A stretch of DNA of 64,000 nt. It comes from CAHJWH01 sp965198905 (GTDB lineage Bacteria > Pseudomonadota > Alphaproteobacteria > Caulobacterales > Caulobacteraceae). Under the pieces are notes generated by a model that was given only the letters and a program-made list of their open reading frames with translations, was not told the DNA's origin and did not search any database. The DNA lies in contig OZ240678.1 of the NCBI GenBank assembly GCA_965198905.1, positions 496,001 to 560,000 on the forward strand. Reading direction: 5' to 3'. A program made the translations under genes and the position numbers. Positions 1-8,582 of the stretch are shown here, one piece after another (the first letter of the stretch is position 1; every line of letters begins with the position of its first letter).

Positions 1-963
1 CTCGGCGAGCTGGAGCGGCTGCCGGGCTGCTGCGGGGTCAAGGTGTTCATGGGAGCCTCCACCGGCACGCTGCTGGTCGCCGACGATGCGGGCGTGGCCG
101 AGGTGCTGCGCCACGTCACCCGGCGCGCCACCTTCCATTCCGAAGACGAATATCGCCTTGTGGAACGCCGCTCCCTGGCTCGGGAAGGCGATTGGACGAG
201 CCATCCGGAGGTGCGCGACGCGGAGTCTGCGATCCGCTCCACCCGCAGGCTGTGCCGGCTGGCCCGGGAGCTCGGCAAGCGCATCCACGTGCTGCACGTC
301 TCCACCGCCGAAGAGATCGAGTTCCTCGCCAGCCAGAAGGATGTGGCGAGCGTCGAAGTCACGCCCCAGCACCTGACCCTGGAGGGGCCACAAGCCTACG
401 AAAGGCTGAAGGGTCTGGCTCAGATGAACCCCCCGATCCGCGACGCCCGCCATGTGGCCGGACTGTGGAACGGGATCGCCCAGGGCGTCGTGGACGTGCT
501 CGGCTCCGACCACGCGCCCCACACCCTGGAGGAGAAGGATCGGCCCTACCCCGCCTCCCCCTCCGGGATGCCGGGCGTGCAGACGATGCTGCCGGTCATG
601 CTGACCCACGTGGCCGCAGGGCGGCTCAGCCTGGAGCGGCTCGTGGACCTGACCAGTGCGGGCGCGCAGAGGCTGTTCGGGATCGCCGGCAAGGGGCGGC
701 TGGCGGTCGGCTATGACGCCGACCTGACTGTGGTGGACCTGCGCGCCCGCCGCACCCTCCGCCACGCCGACATGGCCAGCCGCTGCGGCTGGACGCCCTT
801 CGACGGCATGGAGGTGACCGGCTGGCCGGTCGCCACGATCGTGCGCGGTCATATCGTGATGCGTGAGGACGAGGTGGTCGCCCCGGCCCTAGGCGAACCG
901 GTGAGGTTCCAGGAGACGCTCGCCGCGGTGACCAATCAAAGCGGTCAGGTGGAGATGGCCTGA
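1..963 (+). CDS. pyrC: Dihydroorotase (class I), 5' truncated by window edge
   Basis: The reading frame is open from base 1, so the N-terminal part (with the usual HxH metal motif) lies outside the window. The visible 320 residues read as the C-terminal two thirds of a class I dihydroorotase, the amidohydrolase that cyclises carbamoyl-aspartate in de novo pyrimidine synthesis. KVFMGASTGTLLV near the start, the HSEDE segment, HVLHVST, and the metal/substrate loop DHAPHTLEEKDRPYPASPSGMPG are typical. The C-terminal GKGRLAVGYDADLTVVD strand is the composite amidohydrolase tail. An allantoinase or other amidohydrolase is possible but less likely. carA, another pyrimidine gene, lies 11 kb away and is not in an operon with it. 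Confidence 0.85.
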   Translation, partial: LGELERLPGCCGVKVFMGASTGTLLVADDAGVAEVLRHVTRRATFHSEDEYRLVERRSLAREGDWTSHPEVRDAESAIRSTRRLCRLARELGKRIHVLHVSTAEEIEFLASQKDVASVEVTPQHLTLEGPQAYERLKGLAQMNPPIRDARHVAGLWNGIAQGVVDVLGSDHAPHTLEEKDRPYPASPSGMPGVQTMLPVMLTHVAAGRLSLERLVDLTSAGAQRLFGIAGKGRLAVGYDADLTVVDLRARRTLRHADMASRCGWTPFDGMEVTGWPVATIVRGHIVMREDEVVAPALGEPVRFQETLAAVTNQSGQVEMA

Positions 964-983
964 GCGCTCAGTGCGGTGAAAGC

Positions 984-1757
984 TCAGGCTGCGGCCGCCA
1001 CCCGCTCCGCGTCGGGCCAGACGACGTCGGGCAGGGCTTCGAAGCCCGGTCTCGCCAGAAGGAAGCCCTGTTGCAGCCAGACGCCGAGGTCCAGCAGCGC
1101 CTGATGCTCACCGAGGGTCTCGATGCCTTCGGCCACGACCTCCACCCCGATCTCGCGGCAGACGTTCACCATCCCGCCGACCAGCAGACGCTTCACCCGG
1201 TCGGTGTCGATGTCGCGGATCAGCTCCATGTCCAGCTTGACGATGTCGGGCTGGAACTTGGCCAGCAGAGTCAGGCCGGAATAGCCCGCGCCAAAGTCGT
1301 CGATGGCGGTGCGAAAACCCAAGGCCTTGTAGGCGGCGATGATGCGGCCGAGATGCTCGTGCTCCACGCGCTCGCTCTCGGTGAACTCGAACAGCAACCG
1401 GTCGAGGGGAAATCCCGTCCGGCGCGCCGTCGCCAAGGTCAGCCGTATGCAGGCCGCGGGATCGTAGACCGCGTTGGGCAGGAAGTTGATGGACAGCAGG
1501 CCACCACGCGCCGGAAGTCCCAGCCCCGAGGCCAATTCGATCGCCTTGACCCGGCAGCCCTGGTCAAAGGCGTAGCGGTTGGTCGTGTTCACGGTCTCTA
1601 GGACGCTGAGCGCGCCCTCGCCGCCCACGCCGCGCACCAGCGCCTCATAGCCGAACACCTCGTGGTTGCGCACGTCCACGATCGGCTGGAACGCCATGGT
1701 GAAGGGGCGTTCGAAACCGTCTCCCCCCCGGCAGCCCGCACATCCCTCAGCGCTCAT
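984..1757 (-). CDS. Stand-alone EAL-domain c-di-GMP phosphodiesterase
   Basis: The 257-residue protein is almost entirely one EAL domain, predicted to hydrolyse c-di-GMP to pGpG in the cytoplasm. The metal and catalytic motifs are present: EAL at residues 38-40, EFTE at 124-127, DDFGAGYSG from 153, the K of PDIVKLD, and EGIET with a downstream QG. No sensory domain or membrane segment is attached; the only N-terminal addition is a CxxC (residues 6-9), which might bind metal or respond to redox (inference). It is convergent with the dihydroorotase, 20 bp apart, and divergent from the ABC transporter across about 250 bp. With all key residues intact it is probably an active enzyme. Confidence 0.9.
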   Translation of the reverse strand: MSAEGCAGCRGGDGFERPFTMAFQPIVDVRNHEVFGYEALVRGVGGEGALSVLETVNTTNRYAFDQGCRVKAIELASGLGLPARGGLLSINFLPNAVYDPAACIRLTLATARRTGFPLDRLLFEFTESERVEHEHLGRIIAAYKALGFRTAIDDFGAGYSGLTLLAKFQPDIVKLDMELIRDIDTDRVKRLLVGGMVNVCREIGVEVVAEGIETLGEHQALLDLGVWLQQGFLLARPGFEALPDVVWPDAERVAAAA

Positions 1758-2007
1758 GCGACCACGATCCCGATCAGACAGCTTCGATCTGTAGCGGAGA
1801 AGGCGCTAACGAAGCGCTGACGTTACACCGATCGCTGCGACGCTGCGCCTGGGGAGGGACTTTTCCCGGCGGGTGAGCCGGGAACTGGCGAAAGGCGCTC
1901 CGGGCGACACGCCTGCAACGACAGCTGTACGGAATTTAAGGGCGCAAACAACTCGCAGACATCGCCTTGGTCTACCCACCTTGTGAGACGCCCAAGGAGT
2001 ATGTGGC
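1758..2007. other. Divergent intergenic region between EAL gene and ABC exporter
   Basis: This 250-bp spacer must hold the promoters of both divergent genes. A short hairpin CCCGGC-N6-GCCGGG sits near 1866-1883. No clear operator was recognised. Confidence 0.4.
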
Positions 2008-3864
2008 TTGTCCCCTGACATCTCGCGACTTCAGCTGCTCGATTTCTCCGGCGTTCCCGGATCGGAGCCCAGCGCCCCGGCGCAGCCCTCCAGCCTGCGG
2101 AGCACAGGCGCATTCATCGCCCACTATCTGCGCAGCCGTCCGACGCAGTTCCTCACCCTGCTCTGCGTGGTGGTCGCCGCCTCCACCTGTGCGGTGGGGG
2201 CGCAGTACGGGATGAAGCTGGTCATCGACGCCATGACCGCGGCCCCCGGCCACCGGATCGCCATCAACGTCGCGCTGGGCCTTTTCATCGGCCTGGTGGC
2301 GCTGGAGAGCGTCTTCTGGAGGCTGAGCGGCTGGCTGGGCGCGCGCGCCACCCTGGAGACCGGCGTCGACATTAAGCTCGACCTGTTCGCCCACCTGGCG
2401 GGCCACTCGCTCCGCTACTTCCAGGATCAGCTGGCCGGTGCGCTCGGCCAGCGGCTGACCTCCACGGCGGGCGCCTTCGGCCAGATCGTCAACCGGACGG
2501 TCTGGGACATAGCTCCGCCCTGCATCAGCTTTTTCGGGGCGCTGCTCATCTTCGCCTCGCTCGATGGCGGCATGACCCTGGCCCTGTCGCTCTTCGTGGC
2601 CGTCACCACCGCGTGCCTGATCGCCTTCGGCCTGCGCGGACGCCGCCACCACCGCCACTACGCCCGACGGTCCAGCGAGGCGGGCGGCGAGATCATGGAC
2701 GTCATCAACAACATGCTGGCGGTCAAGACCTTCTCAGCCCGGGACCGGGAGCGCGCGCGCCTGGGCGAGGCCTTCGGAGCGGAAGCCGACGCCCACGCCC
2801 GCAGCTGGATGTACAACGAGAAAATCCGGGTCGCCAACGACGTGGCTCTGGTGATCATGGCGGCGGCGACGCTGCTCTGGGCCGCTCATCTGTGGCACGT
2901 CGGCAAGATCACGCCGGGCGATGTGGTGCTGGTCTCCGCCCTCACCTTCCGACTGCTGCACGGCTCACGCGACCTGGCGATGAGCCTGATCGACATGGGC
3001 CAGCAGTACAGCTTCATCGGCGAGACCCTGCGCATCATCGGCCAGCCGCACGCCCTGGTGGACCCTGAATCGCCCCGGCTTGCGCCCCGTCGGCAAGGCT
3101 CGATCACCTTCGACAAGGCGAGTTTCGGCTATCGGCCGGAGGCGCCGATCCTGAACAACCTCAACCTCCACATTCCCGCCGGCGAACGGGTGGGCCTGGT
3201 CGGCGCGTCGGGCGCGGGCAAGTCGACCCTGACCCAGCTGGTGCAGCGCCTGTACGAAGTGAACAGCGGGCGGATCCTGGTCGACGACCAGCCGGTCCAG
3301 GCCTATCGCCAGGACGAGCTCCGCGCCCGTATAGCGGTGGTGCCGCAGGAGGTCAGCCTCTTCCACCGCAGCGTGATGGACAACATCCGCTTCGGGCGGC
3401 CCGAGGCCAGCGACGCGGACGTGATCGCCGCGGCCCGGGCGGCGCACTGCGAGGCGTTCATCGCCGATCTGCCCGAGGGCTACGCCACCATAGTCGGCGA
3501 TCGCGGGGCCAAACTTTCCGGCGGCCAGCGCCAGCGCGTCGGCATCGCGCGCGCCTTCCTCAAGGACGCGCCGATCCTGATCCTGGACGAGGCCACCTCG
3601 GCGCTCGACGCCGTGTCCGAGGCCGCAGTCCAGGCTGCGCTCACCGACCTGATGGATGGCCGCACGGTCCTGGCCATCGCGCACCGCCTTTCCACCCTGA
3701 CCGACATGGACCGGGTGCTGGTGCTGGCCGGCGGCGAGGTGATCGAGGACGGCTCGCCGTTCGACCTGCAACGCCACGGCGGCGCCTTCGCGCGCCTTTG
3801 GCGGATGCAGACGGATGGGCGGGTGATCAACCTGCCCCGTTCGCCCCTGAAGGCGGTGAGCTGA
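2008..3864 (+). CDS. ABC exporter half-transporter (permease-ATPase fusion)
   Basis: A 618-residue type IV ABC exporter half-transporter with an N-terminal six-helix membrane domain (about residues 30-340) and a C-terminal nucleotide-binding domain. Seen in the ATPase part: Walker A GASGAGKST (near 400), Q-loop VPQEVSLFH, signature LSGGQRQR (near 503), Walker B ILILDEATSALD and the switch histidine in AIAHRLST. It should act as a dimer exporting lipids, peptides or drugs; the substrate cannot be told from sequence. The chosen start is TTG at 2008, because AAGGAG at about 1994-1999 is well spaced from it, whereas the ATG at 2001 runs into a stop. It ends about 20 bp before the recA SOS box, so the two genes are probably transcribed separately. 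Confidence 0.9.
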   Translation: MSPDISRLQLLDFSGVPGSEPSAPAQPSSLRSTGAFIAHYLRSRPTQFLTLLCVVVAASTCAVGAQYGMKLVIDAMTAAPGHRIAINVALGLFIGLVALESVFWRLSGWLGARATLETGVDIKLDLFAHLAGHSLRYFQDQLAGALGQRLTSTAGAFGQIVNRTVWDIAPPCISFFGALLIFASLDGGMTLALSLFVAVTTACLIAFGLRGRRHHRHYARRSSEAGGEIMDVINNMLAVKTFSARDRERARLGEAFGAEADAHARSWMYNEKIRVANDVALVIMAAATLLWAAHLWHVGKITPGDVVLVSALTFRLLHGSRDLAMSLIDMGQQYSFIGETLRIIGQPHALVDPESPRLAPRRQGSITFDKASFGYRPEAPILNNLNLHIPAGERVGLVGASGAGKSTLTQLVQRLYEVNSGRILVDDQPVQAYRQDELRARIAVVPQEVSLFHRSVMDNIRFGRPEASDADVIAAARAAHCEAFIADLPEGYATIVGDRGAKLSGGQRQRVGIARAFLKDAPILILDEATSALDAVSEAAVQAALTDLMDGRTVLAIAHRLSTLTDMDRVLVLAGGEVIEDGSPFDLQRHGGAFARLWRMQTDGRVINLPRSPLKAVS

Positions 3865-3886
3865 CCGAGACGCCTCACGTCACGAT

Positions 3887-3901
3887 GTTCTGCTTGCGTT
3901 C
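3887..3901 (+). promoter_or_regulatory. LexA (SOS) box of recA, alphaproteobacterial type
   Basis: GTTC-N7-GTTC is present exactly (GTTCTGCTTGCGTTC), the direct-repeat LexA operator established for alphaproteobacteria. It lies 66 bp upstream of the recA GTG, with a TACATACAAT stretch just downstream that may be part of the core promoter. Confidence 0.85.
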
Positions 3902-3966
3902 CCGGAACAGAGCGGGTACATACAATCTGCCATTACGACCTGCCGGCCACCCGGCTCGCGAGAATC

Positions 3967-5052
3967 GTGGCAGAAGGGACGCCGACAGTGAATCAGACGG
4001 TGTTACGACTCGTGGGACAAGGCGAAGGCGATAAGCAGCGGGCCCTAGACGCGGCGATCGCTCAGATCGACCGGGCGTTCGGCAAGGGCTCGGTGATGAA
4101 GCTGGGGTCGAAGGGCTCCAAACTCGACATCGAGACCGTCTCCACCGGCTCGCTCGGACTGGACTTGGCGCTAGGTGTCGGCGGCCTTCCCCGGGGCCGG
4201 GTGATCGAAATCTTCGGCCCGGAAAGCTCGGGCAAGACAACCCTCGCCTTGCACGTGGTTGCGGAAGTGCAGAAGGGTGGCGTCGCAGCCTTTGTCGACG
4301 CCGAGCACGCGCTCGATCCCGGCTATGCGGCAAAGCTCGGGGTGAACCTGGACGATCTGCTTGTCTCTCAGCCCGACACCGGCGAGCAGGCGCTGGAGAT
4401 TGTGGACACTCTGGTGCGATCCGGCGCGGTGGATGTGGTGGTGATTGACTCGGTGGCGGCGCTCACCCCCAAGGCCGAGATTGAAGGCGAGATGGGTGAC
4501 AGCCTGCCCGGGTTGCAGGCCAGGCTGATGAGCCAGGCGCTGCGAAAGCTCACCGCCTCCATCTCCAAGTCCAAGTGCATGGTCATCTTCATCAACCAGA
4601 TCCGGATGAAGATCGGGGTGATGTACGGCAGTCCCGAGACGACCACCGGCGGCAACGCCTTGAAGTTCTACGCTTCTGTCCGCCTTGACATTCGCCGTAC
4701 TGGCTCGATCAAGTTGCGCGACGAAGTGGTGGGCAACAACGTCCGGGTGAAGGTGGTGAAGAACAAGGTGGCGCCGCCGTTCCGGGAGGTGGAGTTCGAC
4801 ATCATGTACGGCGAGGGTATCTCCAAGATCGGCGAGATCATCGATCTGGGGGTCAAGGCGGGCGTGGTGGAGAAGTCCGGCTCCTGGTTCTCCTACGACA
4901 GCCAGCGCGTGGGCCAGGGTCGCGAGAACGTGCGCGAATTCCTCAAGAAGAACCCCGAGATCGCCGCGCGTATAGAGGCGCAGGTTCGCAAGAACGCCGC
5001 GCCCCTGGCCGACACCATGCTGGTCGCTCCCGAACCTGACGCCGACGACTAG
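3967..5052 (+). CDS. recA: Recombinase RecA
   Basis: A 361-residue RecA, the ATP-dependent strand-exchange protein that also triggers LexA self-cleavage. Walker A GPESSGKTT (near residue 84), the MAW segment, the L1/L2 loop regions (GLQARLMSQALRKL; GGNALKFYASVRLDIRR) and VKVVKNKVAPPFR are typical. The start is GTG at 3967; the next in-frame candidates would remove conserved N-terminal sequence around AIAQIDRAFGKGSVM or leave an unusually short leader. A canonical SOS box upstream indicates LexA control. The convergent hypothetical gene ends 17 bp after the recA stop. Confidence 0.98.
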   Translation: MAEGTPTVNQTVLRLVGQGEGDKQRALDAAIAQIDRAFGKGSVMKLGSKGSKLDIETVSTGSLGLDLALGVGGLPRGRVIEIFGPESSGKTTLALHVVAEVQKGGVAAFVDAEHALDPGYAAKLGVNLDDLLVSQPDTGEQALEIVDTLVRSGAVDVVVIDSVAALTPKAEIEGEMGDSLPGLQARLMSQALRKLTASISKSKCMVIFINQIRMKIGVMYGSPETTTGGNALKFYASVRLDIRRTGSIKLRDEVVGNNVRVKVVKNKVAPPFREVEFDIMYGEGISKIGEIIDLGVKAGVVEKSGSWFSYDSQRVGQGRENVREFLKKNPEIAARIEAQVRKNAAPLADTMLVAPEPDADD

Positions 5053-5069
5053 GCGCTCTGAGGTTTACG

Positions 5070-5699
5070 CTACTCGTCCGGGATCAAGGTGTCGGGCGCT
5101 TCGGGCGGCCGCACCTCGAACAGGCCGATGTCGAGGGGCTGCTGGAGCCTTACCGGCCTCAGCGGCTGGCGGGCGAGGGCGTTGAGCGCCGGACCTTCCA
5201 GCCCGCGTCCCGCCTCCGCCTTACGCAGTTGTCGAGCGGCGTCTGCAGCAGAAGTGTTTTGGAATTGGTTGGTCGTTTTTTTCGCGCCGATCCGCCAGTA
5301 GGACACTGACAGACGCCAGAGGATGACCGCCGCGCTCCTGTCCGGCCAGCGACGTCCGTTCTTGTAATTCGGCTGGGCGGGGACCGGGACGGCGGTTTGG
5401 ACGCCGTCAGCGGACGAGACCGGCACAAGCTCGCCCCACCGTGCATCCGGCGACAAGACTGGCCCGCCCTTAAACCCATCCTCGACCCGTCCAACATAGG
5501 CGTCGAGCGCCGCGTCACGGGTGGCGAACGCCGGACCGACCAGCTCGGTCTGAAACGCCACGTCTTCGGCGGCGATCGCCTGCGCTTCCCGCGCCCGGGC
5601 GGCGTAGCCACGGGCGGCGTGCAACGCGGCTTCCGCCGTCTCGGCCACGGGATAGAGGATCGCCGTCATCGCCACGACTGTGCAGGCCCGCTCGCCCAA
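5070..5699 (-). CDS. Hypothetical protein
   Basis: I do not recognise this 209-residue protein. The N-terminal half is alanine- and glutamate-rich and probably helical (about residues 15-75). The middle contains a basic YKNGRRWPDRSAAVILWRLSVSYWRIG segment seen as roughly residues 115-145, and the C-terminus ends in a hydrophobic-acidic tail. There is no signal peptide or membrane helix I would trust. It is convergent with recA. Codon usage and GC fit the neighbourhood, which supports a real gene. The GTG or ATG a few codons downstream of the chosen start is an alternative. Confidence 0.6.
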   Translation of the reverse strand: MGERACTVVAMTAILYPVAETAEAALHAARGYAARAREAQAIAAEDVAFQTELVGPAFATRDAALDAYVGRVEDGFKGGPVLSPDARWGELVPVSSADGVQTAVPVPAQPNYKNGRRWPDRSAAVILWRLSVSYWRIGAKKTTNQFQNTSAADAARQLRKAEAGRGLEGPALNALARQPLRPVRLQQPLDIGLFEVRPPEAPDTLIPDE

Positions 5700-5752
5700 G
5701 ACAAGCCCTCCTCATACCAAAGACGGTAGAGGCTAACCGCTGAAGACTTGAT

Positions 5753-5867
5753 CCTCCCCTTTTGGGGGAGGGGGACCAAGCGAAGCTTGGTGGAGGGGGC
5801 GGCGCCGCCCGCGCCGCACTGTCGCCCCCTCAGTCGGCTTCGCCGACAGCTCCCCCATCGGGGGAGC
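5753..5867. repeat. Composite intergenic palindromic repeat
   Basis: A dense run of inverted repeats: CTCCCC-TTTT-GGGGGAG at about 5754, ACCAAGC-GAA-GCTTGGT at 5775-5791, GGGCGGCGCCGCCC at about 5798, GTCGGC-TTC-GCCGAC at 5833-5847 and GCTCCCC-N4/5-GGGGAGC at about 5849-5866. It resembles the REP-like intergenic palindromes common in Caulobacterales genomes. It separates two divergent genes, so it is not simply a terminator. Confidence 0.75.
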
Positions 5868-5960
5868 ATCTCGAAAGCCATCTGATCAACGCAAGCTCAG
5901 CACCCGGCAGTGGATAGGATCTGGATTTCGCAGGACCCTGCTGGCCGCTACAAGCCGACC

Positions 5961-7070
5961 ATGATCCTGCCCGACCGCTTCGCATCCCTGGCCGAGGCCT
6001 TCAGCTCGAACCTGGCTGAGGGGCGGGAGCTGGGTGCGCGCTTCACTCTGGTGCAGCGTGGCGAGCTCATTTTCGACATCTGGGGCGGACATGCCGACCG
6101 CGCCGGCCACCGTGCCTTCGACGAGCTTACGCTCACGCCGGTCTTCTCCACCACCAAGGCGATCGCCGCCCTCCTCATCGCACGGCTGGTCGATCAGGGC
6201 CGGCTCGACTACGACCAGCGCGTCGCCAGCGTCTGGCCCGAGTTCGCCCAGGCTGGCAAGGGCGAGATCACCGTCGGCCAGGTGATGTCCCACCAGGACG
6301 GCCTGGCCGGCCTGGTCGAGCCCATGGACCCTGGCCTGTGGCTCGATTGGGACACGATCGTCGACAAGCTCGCCGCCATGGCGCCCCTGTGGCCGCCTGG
6401 ATCGGCGAGCGGCTACCACCCGATCACCTACGGCTTCACGGCCGGCGAAATCTTTCGCCGGGTCGATGGACGCAGCATGGGCCAGGCGCTGCAGGAGGAC
6501 CTCGCCGGGCCCTTCGGCCTCGACCTCTGGATCGGTCTGCCGGACGCGGAATTCGCCCGGGTGGCGGAGCTGGAGCGCCCGACCCGCTTCGCCGACTTCG
6601 GCCCGATAACCGGGATCAAGAAGCTGGCCTTTTTGACCAAGTGGGCCTCCCCCGGCGGCCGGGGCGCCGCCGAGTGGCGGCGGGCGGAAATCCCCTCCGC
6701 CAACGGCCACGTCACCGCCTCAGGACTGGCGCGGCTGATGAACGCCATGGCCTGCGAGGGTGAACTCGACGGGCGCCGCATCCTTAGACCGGACACGGTC
6801 CGGGCGGCTACGGCCGAGCGCATCTTCGGCCAGGATCTCGTCCTGCCGTTCGAGATCAGCTGGGCGGCCGGCTTCATGCGCAATGTCCCCAACATGATCT
6901 ATGGCCCGGGCGAGCAAAGCTTCGGCCATTCGGGCTGGGGCGGCAGCTGCACCTTCGCCGATCCAGAGCGTGGACTGTCCGGCGCCTACGTCATGAACCG
7001 CCAATCGCCGGAGCTGATCGGCGATCCCCGTGCGGTCGAGCTGATCAGGCTGGCCTACGCCTGTCTTTGA
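5961..7070 (+). CDS. Serine hydrolase, beta-lactamase/esterase family VIII
   Basis: A 369-residue penicillin-binding-protein-fold hydrolase. The nucleophile motif S-T-T-K is at residues 63-66, the tyrosine element appears as SGYHPITYG, and the HSGWGGS loop replaces the KTG triad, a pattern typical of family VIII carboxylesterases and class C-like hydrolases rather than true beta-lactamases. No signal peptide is visible, so it is probably cytoplasmic. I prefer ATG at 5961 because family members begin close to the PDRFASLAEAF segment; an in-frame GTG at 5910 would add 17 residues. It is convergent with ybgC, 10 bp apart. Physiological substrate unknown. Confidence 0.85.
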   Translation: MILPDRFASLAEAFSSNLAEGRELGARFTLVQRGELIFDIWGGHADRAGHRAFDELTLTPVFSTTKAIAALLIARLVDQGRLDYDQRVASVWPEFAQAGKGEITVGQVMSHQDGLAGLVEPMDPGLWLDWDTIVDKLAAMAPLWPPGSASGYHPITYGFTAGEIFRRVDGRSMGQALQEDLAGPFGLDLWIGLPDAEFARVAELERPTRFADFGPITGIKKLAFLTKWASPGGRGAAEWRRAEIPSANGHVTASGLARLMNAMACEGELDGRRILRPDTVRAATAERIFGQDLVLPFEISWAAGFMRNVPNMIYGPGEQSFGHSGWGGSCTFADPERGLSGAYVMNRQSPELIGDPRAVELIRLAYACL

Positions 7071-7080
7071 TCGGGCGAGG

Positions 7081-7560
7081 TCAGGGCGTCGGCGGCGTAT
7101 AGGCCGCGAGCAGGCGGACAAGTTCAGGCGGTGGCCGGCGAAGAGCCGCTCCGTCTGCGCGAATGCTCGCGACCTCGACTTCAGCGGTGCAGATCAGATC
7201 ACCAGCGCGTTCAATCCGCTGTGCAAAGCCCAGCCGCGCGCCGCGGAGGCGGGTGATCGCTGTGGAGACAAGCAAAGCGTCGTCGATCCGAGAGGGGCGG
7301 CGGAAGTCGACCTGCAGCCGGACCACGGCGAAGGCGGCGCCAAGCGCGCCCATCCGGCGATGATCCGCCCCCGCCAGCCGCAAGAAGTCCGAGCGACCGC
7401 GCTCGAAGAAACGCACATAGCTGGCGTGATAGACCAGGCCGGTAAAGTCGGTGTCCTCGTAGTAGACCCGAACCGGCAGACGGTGCTCGCACCCGTGGAA
7501 GCCGCCGGCGGAGGGCTGATCGCCAGGCTCCGGCGAAATCTCCGGCGGCGCTTGCGTCAC
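7081..7560 (-). CDS. ybgC: YbgC/FadM-family acyl-CoA thioesterase
   Basis: A 159-residue single-hotdog thioesterase. The active-site segment VYYEDTDFTGLVYHASY with its Asp and following helix, and FFERGRSDFLR, match the Tol-Pal-associated YbgC group that hydrolyses acyl-CoA. It is the last gene of the ruvC-ruvA-ruvB-ybgC operon; its start overlaps the ruvB stop by 4 bp (ATGA type). In many alphaproteobacteria tolQ follows ybgC directly, but here the next gene is a convergent serine hydrolase. An alternative start inside the first 25 residues is possible because the thioesterase fold begins at about residue 27. Confidence 0.9.
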   Translation of the reverse strand: MTQAPPEISPEPGDQPSAGGFHGCEHRLPVRVYYEDTDFTGLVYHASYVRFFERGRSDFLRLAGADHRRMGALGAAFAVVRLQVDFRRPSRIDDALLVSTAITRLRGARLGFAQRIERAGDLICTAEVEVASIRADGAALRRPPPELVRLLAAYTPPTP

Positions 7561-8582
7561 TCCTCGAACAGCCCGCCCTGGGAGGTCCGGGGCGTGGGCG
7601 ACTTGAGGCCCAGATGCTCGTAGGCCTTGCCGCCCGCCACCCGTCCGCGGGGCGTGCGCAGAACGTAGCCCTGCTGCAGCAGGTAGGGCTCGATCACGTC
7701 CTCCACCGCGTCGCGCGCCTCCGCCAGAGCCGCCGCCAGGGTCTCGGCGCCGACGGGACCACCGCCATAGGTCTCGATCAGCGCGCGCAGGTAGCGGCGA
7801 TCCAGGCCGTCCAGGCCCGCCTCGTCCACTTCCAGCCGGGCCAGGGCGCTGGCGGCGGCCCGGCGGTCGATGGCGGTCACGCCATCGGCCTCGGCGAAGT
7901 CGCGCACCCGGCGAAGCAGACGCCCCGCCACCCGCGGCGTGCCCCGGGCGCGTCCGGCGATCTCGGCCGCCCCGTCCGCGGTCAGGGTCAGACCAAGCCT
8001 TCGGGCGCCGTGCGCCAGCACCGACTGCAGCTCCAGGGGCGTATAGAACTCCAGCCGCAAGGGGATGCCGAAGCGGTCGCGCAGCGGATTGGCCAGCAGA
8101 CCCGCCCGGGTGGTGGCGGCGACCAAGGTGAAGGGGTTCAAAGGAATCTGCACCGAACGGGCCGAGGGGCCCTCCCCGATCACCAGGTCCAGCACGTGGT
8201 CCTCCATGGCCGGATAGAGGATTTCCTCGACCGTGACGGGTAGCCGATGCACCTCGTCGATGAACAGCACGTCGCGCGGCTCGAGGTTGGTCAGGATGGC
8301 GGCCAAGTCGCCGGGCTTGGCCAGAACCGGCCCGGAAGTGGCGCGGAAACTCACCCCGAGTTCGCGCGCCACGATCTGGGCGAGGGTGGTCTTGCCGAGG
8401 CCTGGCGGCCCGAACAGCAGCACGTGGTCCAGCGGCTCGGCCCGGGCGCGGGCGGCGTCGATGAAGACCTTCAGGTTGGCCTTGACCGGCGCCTGGCCGG
8501 TGAACTCCGCCAGGGTCTGGGGGCGCAGAGCCCGGTCGAAGCCTTCCTGCGGCGCAGGCTCGCCGGAGACCAGCCGGCTCAC
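7557..8582 (-). CDS. ruvB: Holliday junction branch migration ATPase RuvB
   Basis: A 341-residue RuvB, the AAA+ hexameric motor that drives branch migration with RuvA. Walker A GPPGLGKTT, Walker B VLFIDEVHRL, sensor 1 AATTRAG and the arginine-finger region LRDRFGI are visible, followed by the winged-helix domain with DLDRRYL-type sequence (GLDRRYLRALIETYGGGPVG). It overlaps ruvA by 4 bp and ybgC by 4 bp, indicating translational coupling. Length is normal for the family. Confidence 0.98.
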   Translation of the reverse strand: MSRLVSGEPAPQEGFDRALRPQTLAEFTGQAPVKANLKVFIDAARARAEPLDHVLLFGPPGLGKTTLAQIVARELGVSFRATSGPVLAKPGDLAAILTNLEPRDVLFIDEVHRLPVTVEEILYPAMEDHVLDLVIGEGPSARSVQIPLNPFTLVAATTRAGLLANPLRDRFGIPLRLEFYTPLELQSVLAHGARRLGLTLTADGAAEIAGRARGTPRVAGRLLRRVRDFAEADGVTAIDRRAAASALARLEVDEAGLDGLDRRYLRALIETYGGGPVGAETLAAALAEARDAVEDVIEPYLLQQGYVLRTPRGRVAGGKAYEHLGLKSPTPRTSQGGLFEE

